The notes: generated by a model from the sequence alone, not told the origin. DNA of 64,000 bases from Desulfobacteraceae bacterium Eth-SRB2 (GCA_004193595.1 RPGQ01000037.1:240827-304826), one strand, 5' to 3'; shown: positions 55,241 to 63,522, counted from the first letter of the stretch. A program made the numbers and translations.

Positions 55241-55762
55241 TTAAATGGCGTCAAGAGGACTTTTTACACCCATTAAATTCATTTGAGATAAATGAGTGTA
55301 TACCATCGTAGTTTTTACACTGGCATGTCCCAGGAGTTATTGGACGGTTCGGATATCATAGCCGCTTTCTAAAAGATGGGTGGCGAAGCTGTGTCTCAAC
55401 GTGTGCACTGTGATCCTTTTGCTGATACTACCTCGCTTTGTTGCCCGCTTGATGGCCCTTTGCAGATTGGACGGGTGCAGATGATGTCTTCGTATGGTTT
55501 TGGATCTCGGATCGACTGACAATTTTTGTGAAGCAAACACCCACTGCCAGTGCCATTCTTTTCCGGCATTGGCATATTTACGTTCCAGGGCATGGGGCAT
55601 ATAAACGCCAGGGACTTTGTTTTTCTGGTCTTCATTATACAAGACCCAGGCCTTTCGGATATGATTGCTCAGATCTTCTTTAATTTGAGTCGCCAGAAGG
55701 GTTTCTCGATCTTTGTCACCCTTGCCGGCCCTGACAATCAATTAGGGCTTAAATTCATCCAT
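55241..55762 (-). pseudogene. Integron integrase (intI) pseudogene
   Basis: The translation retains IntI-type features: [11 protein letters not shown], the integron-specific extra segment [39 protein letters not shown] and [15 protein letters not shown]. After IRTVQ a TAA replaces the usual Glu codon, then [18 protein letters not shown] and a GVKSPLD tail continue in frame to 55241. At the 5' end, AAAGGAGG and ATG (55762) survive with MDEFKP, but roughly 150-170 codons are missing before [12 protein letters not shown]. An internal deletion plus a nonsense mutation make it inactive. Confidence 0.8.
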
Positions 55763-56040
55763 GACATTTCCTCCTTTCAAATGGGGTTGTTATGCTGCAG
55801 CGGTATAACATGCCATATGGGCGCCAAAAGCCGCTTGGCTATTTTTTTAATATTTCTTCAAGATGTGAAACACAATAATATTGTTGATAATTTTTAAATA
55901 TGATAGGAATGAGATAGTCGAAGATGAAATTTAACTTTTTAATGTGCACGGTTATTGCATTTTCTCGCTATCTTCGATTTTCATTACTTCGCGAGAAAAC
56001 AATACAATAAATATGTTAGTGTCTGTAATTAAGAAGAAAC

Positions 56041-56436
56041 ATGTCAAAAATTGATTATCTAAATACTGACTTGATAATTGAATCTCCGGATGATCTCACG
56101 CCAATAGCTGAAGATTTAGGAGAGGATGTAGTCGTAATGTATAATGGTAAGTGGGGCAAAGTTAATCGGGCGGCATTTGAAATAGCTGGTGTACATTCCG
56201 ATGCAAATGAAACAATACAATATTTCTGTTCGCTGGTAGAAGGGCTTGGAGAAAGGGAACAAGCCATCTGGGATTCCTGTTTTTCAAAAGTATTTGACAT
56301 TGGCTATGAATCAGGAACATCCGCACAGAATTTCAGTTCAGTTATAAGGCCAGGCACAGTGAAGCGCATTGCTGGTATTGGAGCGGCTATTGAAATTACG
56401 ATATATCCTCCAATCGATAAAAGAAAGAAACACTAA
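56041..56436 (+). CDS. Cassette-type hypothetical protein, 131 aa
   Basis: The protein (MSKIDYLNTDLIIESPDDLT...) is soluble and acidic in its first half. Its central segment, ETIQYFCSLVEGLGEREQAI, probably forms helices, and the late segment IGAAIEITIYPP is probably strand-like. I do not recognise a family. Its stop codon lies within the left end of an attC-like site, as is usual for integron cassettes, and it is the first cassette after the intI remnant. AAGAAG sits 7 nt before the ATG. Confidence 0.6.
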   Translation: MSKIDYLNTDLIIESPDDLTPIAEDLGEDVVVMYNGKWGKVNRAAFEIAGVHSDANETIQYFCSLVEGLGEREQAIWDSCFSKVFDIGYESGTSAQNFSSVIRPGTVKRIAGIGAAIEITIYPPIDKRKKH

Positions 56437-56552
56437 CGTGTATCTCCACGGGACCGCAAAAGGCAGGCGACTGTGGTTTTTGCGTATTCATCATTAAACA
56501 ACTCTCTGGCCGCCTTCATTTACTTTTGCGGCCCGTGAGAATTTCGTTATAT
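56431..56552 (+). other. attC-like site 1
   Basis: The left end CACTAACGTGTATCTCCACG (with GGACCGCAAAAG following) and the right end CTTTTGCGGCCCGTGAGAA through CGTTATAT are imperfect inverted repeats of about 28 nt with AAC and GTT at the tips. The 122-nt length fits long attC sites. It overlaps the stop of the preceding ORF. Confidence 0.65.
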
Positions 56553-56557
56553 CTTCG

Positions 56558-56985
56558 ATGAAAAAATATTCGGTAATTACAATTAAAATAATATTTGTCT
56601 TTATTATAGTTTATTTTGTCGCATTCGCTGAATTTTTGATTCGATCTAAATTTGGCGAGTTGTTCGTTCTCGATAGGAGCTTCACAGTGTTTTGGGGCGT
56701 AATTTATCCCGGAAACCTACTTTTAATGCTTCCTAAATTATTCGTATTTTTGCTTCTATGAATTTTGGTCACTGTCATTTTCCGTTACAAAGGAACATTT
56801 AAATGGTCAATTTTAACAGGTATCCTAACTACGATATTTTACATTTATAGCCTAAGGGGAGGGTTTGCGGAAGATTGTACCTGGGTTGACTATGCAAATT
56901 TTAAATGAATTATATTATCCCTTTTATTGCTATTGCCTCAGGAAATATCGTAACGATTTTTTTTCATAAGAAATTTAATGTGTAA
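56558..56985 (+). pseudogene. Broken membrane-protein cassette
   Basis: The frame starts MKKYSVITIKIIFVFIIVYF with clear hydrophobic helices and runs to a TGA at 56759. The same frame continues beyond it (ILVTVIFRYKGTFKWS, then ILTTIFYIYSLRGG) to 56907. Overlapping there, another frame (MNYIIPFIAIASGN... ending HKKFNV) carries a further hydrophobic segment to 56985. One nonsense change and one frameshift in a three- to four-helix protein explain this best. An attC-like site follows. Confidence 0.5.
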
Positions 56986-56993
56986 GTTCAGTG

Positions 56994-57056
56994 ATATAAC
57001 AAGGCTTTTACAGCGGAGCAAAAAACCGCGCGGCTGATTAGCAGCGATAGTTAGCA
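56994..57056 (+). other. attC-like site 2
   Basis: It starts ATATAACAAGGC, has an imperfect inner complementarity (CAGCGG and CCGCGCGGCTG), and ends AGCGATAGTTAGCA. The AAC and GTT ends and 63-nt length fit a short attC. It ends 8 nt before the next ORF. Confidence 0.5.
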
Positions 57057-57063
57057 GGCAAAA

Positions 57064-57528
57064 ATGGAAAAATACAATTGGGAACCTCTCAATAGACAAC
57101 AGGTCGGAGCATTTGCCGAGTATTTCGTGAAAATGGAATTAACGATGTACGGCTTTCAGGTTTACACAACTGAAGTGGACGACAGAGGAATTGATTTCGT
57201 CACAAAGTATGAAAATGGTCCCTATCTCGAAATACAGGTCAAGTCGATTCGCTCCAAGGGTTATGTTTTCATGCAAAAAGAAAAATTTGCTTTAAATGAA
57301 AACCTATATTTAGCACTTGCAATACTCAATCAGGGCGAAACCCCAGATCTTTACTTGATACCCTCTACAGCATGGAAAAAGCATGATGCTATTTTTGTAG
57401 ATAGAAATTATGAAAATTTAAAAAGCAAACCTGAATGGGGCAACAATCTTTCAATGAAAAACATGCCTTTACTTGAGGGCTATCGTTTTGAAAATACGGT
57501 TTCAGCCCTTATTGAAAGAGCCTGCTAA
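57064..57528 (+). CDS. DUF4365-like PD-(D/E)XK-fold protein
   Basis: The 154-residue protein has the restriction-endonuclease-like pattern GAFAEYFVKMELTMYGF, then a beta-strand with DDRGIDFVTKYENG (catalytic Asp) and LEIQVKSIRSKG (Glu-X-Gln-X-Lys). This matches DUF4365-type domains found in defence-associated proteins. It is a single-domain, probably intact cassette gene. A nuclease role is likely from the fold but unproven. Confidence 0.7.
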   Translation: MEKYNWEPLNRQQVGAFAEYFVKMELTMYGFQVYTTEVDDRGIDFVTKYENGPYLEIQVKSIRSKGYVFMQKEKFALNENLYLALAILNQGETPDLYLIPSTAWKKHDAIFVDRNYENLKSKPEWGNNLSMKNMPLLEGYRFENTVSALIERAC

Positions 57529-57530
57529 TA

Positions 57531-57616
57531 ACTTAACCAACCGGACGGAAGACGCTTCTATTCTAAATTTGAAGAATTCGGTGGGTCACGATAGCTCGCG
57601 TCGCCGCCGGTTATCA
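57531..57616 (+). other. attC-like site 3
   Basis: It begins with ACTTAAC, which matches RYYYAAC exactly, and continues CAACCGGACGGAAGACGC. The right half GCGTCGCCGCCGGTTATC is its imperfect complement. It lies 2 nt after the stop codon of the preceding ORF. Length is 86 nt. Confidence 0.6.
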
Positions 57617-57682
57617 TGAACCGTTCGACATGATGATTTTAATAAAAAATAGTAGGATCTTAGAAATACCAAGGAGGAAAAA

Positions 57683-57895
57683 ATGACCGCCACAGATAGT
57701 ATTTTTAAAGAGGCATCAACGCTTAGTCCCTTTGAAAAGGCACAACTGATCGATAAGCTGATTTCCAGTCTTGATAAACCCGATAAGGAAATTGACGAAT
57801 TATGGGCTAAAGAGGCTGAAGATAGAATTGATGCCTATGATCAAGGAAAACTCAAGGCTGTATCTTTAGATAAAGTACTTCAAAAATATAGGTAG
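57683..57895 (+). CDS. Addiction-module antitoxin
   Basis: The 70-residue protein follows the pattern of the TIGR02574-type addiction-module component: ASTLSPFEKAQLIDKLISSL, then EIDELWAKEAEDRIDAYDQG and KAVSLDKVLQKY. AAGGAGG lies 8 nt upstream. The toxin gene begins 8 nt after its stop. Together they form a stable pair suited to maintaining a cassette array or island. Confidence 0.88.
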   Translation: MTATDSIFKEASTLSPFEKAQLIDKLISSLDKPDKEIDELWAKEAEDRIDAYDQGKLKAVSLDKVLQKYR

Positions 57896-57903
57896 AGTTA
57901 AAG

Positions 57904-58194
57904 ATGAAGATAAATTTTCTTGAGATTGCCCAAATCGAGTTGGATGAAGCCGTCGAGTATTACAATTATGAAGTCCCTGGTCTTGGCGATGCGTTTTTGA
58001 CCGAGGTGTTGAATGCTCTGGATCGGATTGGCGAATTTCCTGAAGCATGGCATCCTTGTTCAAAACGAGCAAGGCGATGTCAAACCCGGCGTTTTCCATA
58101 CGGAATTATTTACCAAATACGGGGACAAGAAATTCTGGTTGTGGCAATCGCAAATCTTCATAGAAAACCTGACTATTGGAAGGATCGGATATAA
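57904..58194 (+). CDS. RelE/ParE-family toxin
   Basis: The 96-residue protein has the ParE/RelE layout: AQIELDEAVEYYNYEVPGLG helices, then RIGEFPEAWHP, RRFPYGIIYQIRGQEILVVAIANLHRKP and YWKDR. The C-terminal His and Arg residues are in the usual place. No frameshift is visible. It is the partner of the antitoxin 8 nt upstream. An attC-like site starts 5 nt after the stop codon. Confidence 0.9.
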   Translation: MKINFLEIAQIELDEAVEYYNYEVPGLGDAFLTEVLNALDRIGEFPEAWHPCSKRARRCQTRRFPYGIIYQIRGQEILVVAIANLHRKPDYWKDRI

Positions 58195-58198
58195 ATTT

Positions 58199-58271
58199 GC
58201 CGAACATCAGCTTGGAGAAGGATGCTCATTCTGCTGCGCTTCATTCGCACCTCTCAAGCTGGGGGTTTGCT
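58199..58271 (+). other. attC-like site 4
   Basis: It starts GCCGAACATCAGCTTGGAG, and the right side CTCAAGCTGGGGGTTTGC is its imperfect reverse complement, with AAC and GTT near the ends. Length is 73 nt and the position, directly after a stop codon, is typical of attC. Confidence 0.65.
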
Positions 58272-58554
58272 GCAGTAAAAATTAACTATCTCAAAGCATT
58301 TAATTAGCAATTTTTCAGATATCCATTTGTTACCTCAGATCTTGCTTTTGTTGTGATCTATTGAGATTACCTCACGAATTTCGGATTTCTCAAAACCTTT
58401 GCCATGACATGAAATCTATTAAAACCAATAGATATCAAAATCGAACTGTAAATATCGAATCGGGATCGTTTTTCAGATATCCATTCCGGATATAGATGCT
58501 GGCATCGAGGAAGGTCTTAATTTTAAACGCTCTGGGAAATTGAAAAAAACATTA

Positions 58555-58764
58555 ATGAATAATAACCGGTTGGTTTATTCCACAGAATCAGGCCGAATCT
58601 GTCCTTCCTGCGGACATCCAGCTACGAAATGCACCTGCAAAAAGAAAAAAACCGATAAGAAACAATCAATATATCCAAACGTTTGTCAAAACATTGAAAC
58701 GTTACTATGGCACTGGTGGAACAATGAAAAACGGGGATATAATGTAAAACTTGCCGGTGGTTAA
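58555..58764 (+). pseudogene. Broken SUI1/YciH translation-factor gene
   Basis: The N-terminus MNNNRLVYSTESGRICPSCG with CTCKKKK is the zinc-ribbon start of a YciH/SUI1 protein, and KRGYNVKLAGG is its C-terminal end. The middle is missing, and the surviving core piece (YYGTGGTMKNG, from the conserved GTGGT loop) is in the +1 frame at 58682-58735. A deletion and compensating frameshifts therefore destroyed the SUI1 domain. Confidence 0.75.
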
Positions 58765-58943
58765 GGTTTTTAAAACCTTATTGATCATCCATCATCAGGA
58801 TATATTTGACAATTTGAATGGGAATATTATATTGACTAACAGGCTTAATTAAAATACAAAAGGCTGACACAAGCTGGAAATATCCTGGACAGAGTTGAAG
58901 ACTATTCTTCCAGTAATATCAATAAGTTGGTGGGTTTGGTATG

Positions 58944-58965
58944 TCAATTCCCCGCATCGCCACCA
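58944..58965 (+). other. Right attachment site (attR)
   Basis: TCAATTCCCCGCATCGCCAC plus CA repeats the 3' end of tRNA-Met (28279-28300) with one mismatch. No other part of a tRNA is present here. Core genes resume just beyond. Confidence 0.85.
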
Positions 58966-58981
58966 GGTTTTAATTGAAATT

Positions 58982-59016
58982 AGGTCTCTGATATTATCGT
59001 AGGGGCCTTTTTATTT
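58982..59016 (+). terminator. Terminator behind attR
   Basis: AGGTCTCT pairs with AGGGGCCT (two G-U pairs) and is followed by TTTTTATTTT. It lies 16 nt after the tRNA-end copy, so it was probably the terminator of tRNA-Met before the island inserted. Confidence 0.75.
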
Positions 59017-59055
59017 TGAAACACTTTTTTATTTTTGGGAAAAAAGAGTTCCACT

Positions 59056-59439
59056 ATGCTTTACGGTTTTGGAAAAATTATTGAAGAACGGATTCTAACG
59101 GCCCAGAAAAGGGGCGAATTTGAAAACCTGCCCGGTGCCGGCAAGCCCTTGGAGTTTGAGGACGACCGTTTTGTTTCGGAAGAGTTGCGTCTGGCTTATA
59201 AAATACTAAAAAATGCAGATTGTGTGCCGGTTGAGATTGAATTGAAAAAGGAGATTAGACAGACAGAAGACCTGTTGGCGGGGATGCAGGAAACTTCCGA
59301 AAAATACCGTATATTAAAAAAATTGAACTTTTTAATCTTGAAGTTAAACTCAATTCGAGACACATCAATTGTCCATGAAATGCCCCAGGTATATACGGGA
59401 AAATTGGTAGAACGATTTGAAAATTCTAAAACTATCTGA
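59056..59439 (+). CDS. DUF1992 (DnaJ-homologue C28-like) protein
   Basis: The 127-residue protein has the DUF1992 pattern IIEERILTAQKRGEFENLPG, then GKPLEFEDD and ELRLAYKILKNADCVP. These domains occur in DnaJ homologue subfamily C member 28-like proteins; the molecular role is unknown. The ATG is chosen because the frame upstream offers only a TTG inside the T run of the terminator. It would have been the original downstream neighbour of tRNA-Met. Confidence 0.85.
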   Translation: MLYGFGKIIEERILTAQKRGEFENLPGAGKPLEFEDDRFVSEELRLAYKILKNADCVPVEIELKKEIRQTEDLLAGMQETSEKYRILKKLNFLILKLNSIRDTSIVHEMPQVYTGKLVERFENSKTI

Positions 59440-59569
59440 AATCAAAATGTCGACATTTTGCAAAGGTTTCTTTACTAAACTGTCGAATTCATGTATTATA
59501 CAATTTACAAAAACCCTTTTATTTTTCTCGCGGATCGCAGGATAGGGGATATAAATATCGAGAAATGTT

Positions 59570-60055
59570 ATGGCGTTAAATAAAAAAGAAAAAGAGGAAA
59601 GTCATCTTAAAAGTGTTTTGATGGCTTATTTAATTCTTGTTCTCCATGTTGTTTTGACTACAGGATTGGTCCTGCTTGTCATTTTTTTCCGTGGTATTAT
59701 AAACTACATGATATGGATTTTTATTGCCGGTACTGCTGCCATCGTTGCTTCAGCCTATCATTTTTACAAGCGCATAAAAATGGAAGGTAAGACGCTTCGG
59801 GATATTTTTAATTCTCGTCGATTTGGCGGAAGAACCGTTGAAGTCAATTTATTAGGAGGACTTGCATCTTTAAAAATCAGCGGGTCAAATGGTCCTGCCG
59901 CTTTGGATACCGCTTCATCCGGGCAATTTAAGCAACTAGAAGACCCGAATGTAATTCACAACAGGGAGTTTTCCGAACTGGTCCGCCTGCTTGAAAAAGA
60001 CCTTATTACCCTTGATGAATATAACAAATTTAAAGAACAGATTTTCAAGTCATAG
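59570..60055 (+). CDS. Small membrane protein with SHOCT-like tail
   Basis: The 161-residue protein has two transmembrane helices (about 17-39 and 45-64), then a cytoplasmic segment. The segment contains GGRTVEVNLLGGLASLKIS and, at the C-terminus, FSELVRLLEKDLITLDEYNK, resembling the short oligomerisation (SHOCT) motif. No family can be named. It stands alone, with DUF1992 upstream and a palindromic element downstream. Confidence 0.7.
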   Translation: MALNKKEKEESHLKSVLMAYLILVLHVVLTTGLVLLVIFFRGIINYMIWIFIAGTAAIVASAYHFYKRIKMEGKTLRDIFNSRRFGGRTVEVNLLGGLASLKISGSNGPAALDTASSGQFKQLEDPNVIHNREFSELVRLLEKDLITLDEYNKFKEQIFKS

Positions 60056-60143
60056 AAATATGATGAATTCATTAAAATTCGAATTCATCAAGTTTTAGGT
60101 TTTAGGTAATTATAATATATTGTTTAACAAACACTTAAAACTT

Positions 60144-60320
60144 GACGGTCTCGTAAAAAGTCCAACTTCTGCGTTGTGCTGCATTTCGCAATCATTCAAC
60201 GTACGATAAGTACGCCTTATGATTACAAAATTTGCGACGCCTTTTTATCCCGCCTATGTTTGGCGGGGGAGCTTGAACTTTTTTCGAAACCGTCTAAATC
60301 GGACTTTTTACGAGTTCATC
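60144..60320. repeat. Palindromic intergenic element, copy A3
   Basis: This is a near-identical copy of the 5993-6169 element in the same orientation, including the GCCTTTTTATCCCGCC insert and the doubled right arm. It ends 60 nt before ddl. Confidence 0.88.
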
Positions 60321-60380
60321 AAACTTAACATCTTATTTTTTGGTGAACCCTTGACATTTCAATAACTGAAAGGAAAGCCC

Positions 60381-61325
60381 GTGAAAAAACTGACTCTTGC
60401 GCTTCTTTCCGGTGGTATATCTTCCGAGCGTGACGTATCCATTGCCAGTGGAAACCAGGTCTATGAGGCCCTTGATAGTGAAAAGTACGATATCATCCGC
60501 TATGATCCAAAAACAGACATTTTGCGACTGGTGGCGGATGCACCTAAAATTGATGCCGCACTTATAATTCTTCACGGGCCCATGGGTGAAGACGGTACGA
60601 TTCAGGGGCTACTGGATCTTCTTGAAATTCCTTATCAGGGATCGGGCGTTCTCGGGAGTGCTATAGGAATGAATAAGCTGGTTTCCAAGCAGCTTTATGA
60701 AAAATCCGGCCTCCGGGTTCCGCCTTACATGGTTATAAAACGTGATGATGTCTTAAATCCGGAAAAGTGTGCAGAGCGACTGGGTCTTCCCCTGGTTATA
60801 AAGCCCATTGGCAGTGGTTCAAGTGTTGGGATTTCCATCGTCAAGTCCATAGATTTATTAAAAGATGCAGTTGATATAGCCTTTGCTCATGATGATGCTG
60901 TGTTAATAGAGGCATATATTGATGGTATTGAGCTAACCGGCGGCGTTATCGGTAATGACAAGATAGAAGCATTGCCTATTATAGAAATAATTCCGGATAA
61001 ATTCTATGATTTTTTTGACTACACCGCCAAGTATACCGCCGGTGCTACACAGGAAATATGTCCGGCTCGTATTGATGATGCGTTGACCAAAAAGGCACAG
61101 GCAGTATCTAAAACAGCGCATAACGCCCTTTTTTGTAAAGGATACAGCCGAACCGACATGATTATCAAGGATCAAGATCTCTTTGTCCTCGAGACAAACA
61201 CCATACCCGGCATGACGGCAACGAGTCTGTTGCCTCTTGCTGCCGACGCTGCGGGTATTTCTTTCAGCAGGCTTCTTGACCGATTGATCGAATTAAGTAT
61301 TGAGGCACACAAAACAAACAGGTGA
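60381..61325 (+). CDS. ddl: D-alanine--D-alanine ligase
   Basis: Ddl joins two D-alanines for peptidoglycan precursor synthesis. The 314-residue ATP-grasp enzyme shows LLSGGISSERDVSIASG, LHGPMGEDGTIQGLL (a Ddl signature) and KPIGSGSSVGI (glycine-rich loop). The late metal-binding block GYSRTDMIIK and VLETNTIPGMTATSLLP follows. Length is normal. The start is GTG with AAAGGAAAG upstream; the segment before it is non-coding. A second ATP-grasp gene follows after 4 nt. Confidence 0.95.
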   Translation: MKKLTLALLSGGISSERDVSIASGNQVYEALDSEKYDIIRYDPKTDILRLVADAPKIDAALIILHGPMGEDGTIQGLLDLLEIPYQGSGVLGSAIGMNKLVSKQLYEKSGLRVPPYMVIKRDDVLNPEKCAERLGLPLVIKPIGSGSSVGISIVKSIDLLKDAVDIAFAHDDAVLIEAYIDGIELTGGVIGNDKIEALPIIEIIPDKFYDFFDYTAKYTAGATQEICPARIDDALTKKAQAVSKTAHNALFCKGYSRTDMIIKDQDLFVLETNTIPGMTATSLLPLAADAAGISFSRLLDRLIELSIEAHKTNR

Positions 61326-61329
61326 TTCA

Positions 61330-62076
61330 ATGATCATCAGAAGCAGCAAGGAACTCAAGGCACGATATTATGACCTTGGCCCCGGGGATGTTTTTTTAGG
61401 CACGCTGACCTATAAGCATCTAAAGCCGTCTGTACTGATCGATCTTCTTGAACGAGGCGTCTTATGCTTGCCATCCGCTCTGTCACAAACATTAAACGGT
61501 TCCAAGGCCGCACAGGTTCTTGTTTTAAAAAAATGGATGTTGCCCCATACATCCGTTATTACGCGACGGGCGGATCTGATAGATATTATCAATAAATATA
61601 ACCGGTTTGGCATCGCTTCTGTAATAACCAAGGAGGACCACCTGCACTGCGGTTACGGCATACGCAAGTGGGATACTATTGAAACCGTCTACAGTTTCAT
61701 GGCCTTTTCTGAATCATCATATCCTTTTGTTATTCAGCCCTTTTTGGAAAATTTTACCGATGTCCGCGTTATCATTGCAGGGGATTACGTGGAAGCTTAT
61801 GTCAGACATAATCCCAATAACTTCAGAATGAATATATCAATGGGCGGAACAAATTACCCTTATGCCGTGGACAAGGATATAGAAGAGTTTTGTCGTACCG
61901 CCATGGAGCAGGGCAAATTTCCCTATGCCCACGCGGATCTCCAGATTACGGATAATAGGAAATATTTTCTTTCGGAAATTGCATTAAACGGCGGAATAAA
62001 AGGCGCTCGTATCAGCCGCAAGGAACTTGATCAGAAAAAACAGAATCTTTTAGAAAACCTCGCAGCCATATCCTGA
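61330..62076 (+). CDS. ATP-grasp domain protein next to ddl
   Basis: The 248-residue protein looks like an ATP-grasp enzyme: a central strand set PFVIQPFLENFTDVRVIIAG, then AYVRHNPNNFRMNISMGGT and YAHADLQITDNRKYFLSEIA with NGG, in the positions of the metal-binding and catalytic residues. The N-terminal ADP-forming part is short. It is 4 nt after ddl and 61 nt before purE, so probably co-transcribed. The substrate is unknown; an amino acid or peptide ligase acting on a cell-wall-linked or cytosolic metabolite is inference. Confidence 0.75.
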   Translation: MIIRSSKELKARYYDLGPGDVFLGTLTYKHLKPSVLIDLLERGVLCLPSALSQTLNGSKAAQVLVLKKWMLPHTSVITRRADLIDIINKYNRFGIASVITKEDHLHCGYGIRKWDTIETVYSFMAFSESSYPFVIQPFLENFTDVRVIIAGDYVEAYVRHNPNNFRMNISMGGTNYPYAVDKDIEEFCRTAMEQGKFPYAHADLQITDNRKYFLSEIALNGGIKGARISRKELDQKKQNLLENLAAIS

Positions 62077-62137
62077 AAGAGGAAAAGGTTCACACCCGGA
62101 GGAGGGGTTCTCCAAGGCTTTAACAAAGGAGGTATCT

Positions 62138-62704
62138 TTGAAAACAGGAAAAAAGGCTTTAAAAGAACTTGACCGGTCCCCGGAGGTCGGCATTGCAATG
62201 GGAAGTGATTCCGATCTTGAAATTATGGAAGAAACTGCTTCGGTTTTAAAAGAGTTCGGGGTGTGCTATGAGATGACGGTTGTATCAGCGCACCGGAACC
62301 CCAAAAGCGCAGCTGAATTTGCGTCTTCCGCCCATAAACGGGGCATAAAAGTTATTGTTGCCGGGGCCGGGCATGCAGCCCATCTGGCAGGGACCATGGC
62401 GGCCTTTACCTGGCTTCCGGTCATCGGTGTTCCCATAGATTCTTCTTGCCTTCAGGGGTTGGATTCTCTTCTTTCCACGGTTCAGATGCCTCCGGGTGTT
62501 CCTGTCGCAACGGTATCCATCGGAAAGCCGGGTGCACGCAATGCAGGTATCCTGGCGGTACAGATACTCGCCCTATCAAATCAAAAACTTACAAAAATGC
62601 TGGAAGCATTTAAAGAGGAACTTGCAAAACAGGTTGATCAAAAAGCAAAAAAGCTTAAAGATTTTTCGATTAGACCCGTTACATCCCACACAGGATCTAA
62701 TTGA
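62138..62704 (+). CDS. purE: 5-(carboxyamino)imidazole ribonucleotide mutase
   Basis: PurE interconverts N5-carboxyaminoimidazole ribonucleotide and CAIR in purine synthesis. The 188-residue sequence has the class I motifs GIAMGSDSDLEIM, VSAHRNPK and VAGAGHAAHLAGTMAAFT, then GLDSLLSTVQMPPGVPVATV. The start is TTG with AAAGGAGG 6 nt upstream. A C-terminal Lys-rich tail of about 30 residues is longer than usual. The next gene begins within it. purK is not in the window. Confidence 0.95.
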   Translation: MKTGKKALKELDRSPEVGIAMGSDSDLEIMEETASVLKEFGVCYEMTVVSAHRNPKSAAEFASSAHKRGIKVIVAGAGHAAHLAGTMAAFTWLPVIGVPIDSSCLQGLDSLLSTVQMPPGVPVATVSIGKPGARNAGILAVQILALSNQKLTKMLEAFKEELAKQVDQKAKKLKDFSIRPVTSHTGSN

Positions 62705-63293
62705 TGAGGCAGCCCTTGTAATTAAAAAGGGCGGGGTTATTTCTTTTCCGACACGGTATCTCTACGGGTTGGGGGCGGATGCCTTTAATGCGGATGCCGT
62801 GGATAGGGTCTTTGAGATAAAACGGCGACCTCATGATAAACCGCTTCTCGTGCTGATAGATAAACACTATGATCTTAACCGGTTGGTGCAATATGTTCCT
62901 TATCCGGCAACCCGCATTATGGAACGCTTCTGGCCGGGTGCAATCACCATTGTTTTTAAGGCAAAAGATATTCTGCCGATAAATCTTACGGCAGGTACGG
63001 AAAAAATCGGGGTGCGAATGCCGGAACATCCCGTGGCCTTAGCGCTGACAACTGCTGTTCAAGGCCCTATAACCGCCACAAGTACAAACATTACCGGCGA
63101 TTGGGGATGCTCTCGGGTTTCGGATATGGATCCTTTGATTACGGACAAACTTGATCTTATCATTGACGTGGGTGCGCTCAAAGGGGGTATCGGTTCAACC
63201 GTGGTCGATGTTAGCTCGGGTTCCCCAAAAATTTTAAGAGAAGGAGCGGTTTCTGAAAAAGATATTTTTGCTGCCGTTTTCCAAAAAAGTTAA
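62634..63293 (+). CDS. Sua5/YrdC-family (threonylcarbamoyl-AMP synthase-like) protein
   Basis: The 219-residue YrdC fold shows LIDEAALVIKKGGVISFPTR, LYGLGADAFN, FEIKRRPHDKPLLVLI, RFWPGAITIVF, TEKIGVRMPEHP, ATSTNITG and GSTVVDVSSGSPKILREGA. These fit TsaC/TsaC2-type enzymes that make threonylcarbamoyl-AMP for tRNA t6A37. The usual FPTET/D-TVYGLG motif reads FPTRYLYGLG, so the key acidic/Thr positions differ. The start is placed at a TTG inside purE (71-nt overlap), because no ATG precedes the conserved core outside purE. It has no Sua5 C-terminal domain. Confidence 0.82.
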   Translation: MIKKQKSLKIFRLDPLHPTQDLIDEAALVIKKGGVISFPTRYLYGLGADAFNADAVDRVFEIKRRPHDKPLLVLIDKHYDLNRLVQYVPYPATRIMERFWPGAITIVFKAKDILPINLTAGTEKIGVRMPEHPVALALTTAVQGPITATSTNITGDWGCSRVSDMDPLITDKLDLIIDVGALKGGIGSTVVDVSSGSPKILREGAVSEKDIFAAVFQKS

Positions 63294-63331
63294 TGACGTT
63301 CCTCGGTTTATGATATCTGAAATCTTCAGGA

Positions 63332-63486
63332 AGTAACTAGTGCCCGAACGAAAACTAGGATTTTTCGTTAAGATCAAGGAAGACGAAAATTTTAACCACA
63401 GACATACATTGAGTATTTCGAGGATTAAAATTTGAGTCTGACGCAGATATTGGCGGAAAAGACAGTTTTCGTTCAGGCACTAACTA
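63332..63486. repeat. Palindromic intergenic element, copy E
   Basis: The arms GTAACTAGTGCCCGAACGAA (with AACT following) and AGTTTTCGTTCAGGCACTAA (with CTAC) are inverted repeats of about 24 nt with three mismatches. The interior AAGATCAAGG...TAACCACAGACATA...TTCGAGGATTA...CGCAGATATTGG aligns closely with the reverse complement of the element at 8235. Confidence 0.85.
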
Positions 63487-63522
63487 CAGCTAAGTACAAA
63501 AAAAGTTATTTGTTTTTTCCGC

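Larger units (their letters stand above)
55241..58271. mobile_element. Decayed integron with four cassette-like units
   Basis: The broken intI faces left, and four plus-strand units face right, each an ORF followed by an attC-like inverted repeat (56431-56552, 56994-57056, 57531-57616, 58199-58271). This is the standard integron layout of an integrase diverging from a cassette array. The 55763-56040 gap should hold attI and the cassette promoter; it contains a GTTAT...ATAAC palindrome near 55790-55810, but I cannot define attI. Confidence 0.65.

Noticed and set aside
55039-55254. Minus-strand 71-codon frame
   Set aside because: Its composition is not coding-like and it overlaps the end of the intI pseudogene in another frame.
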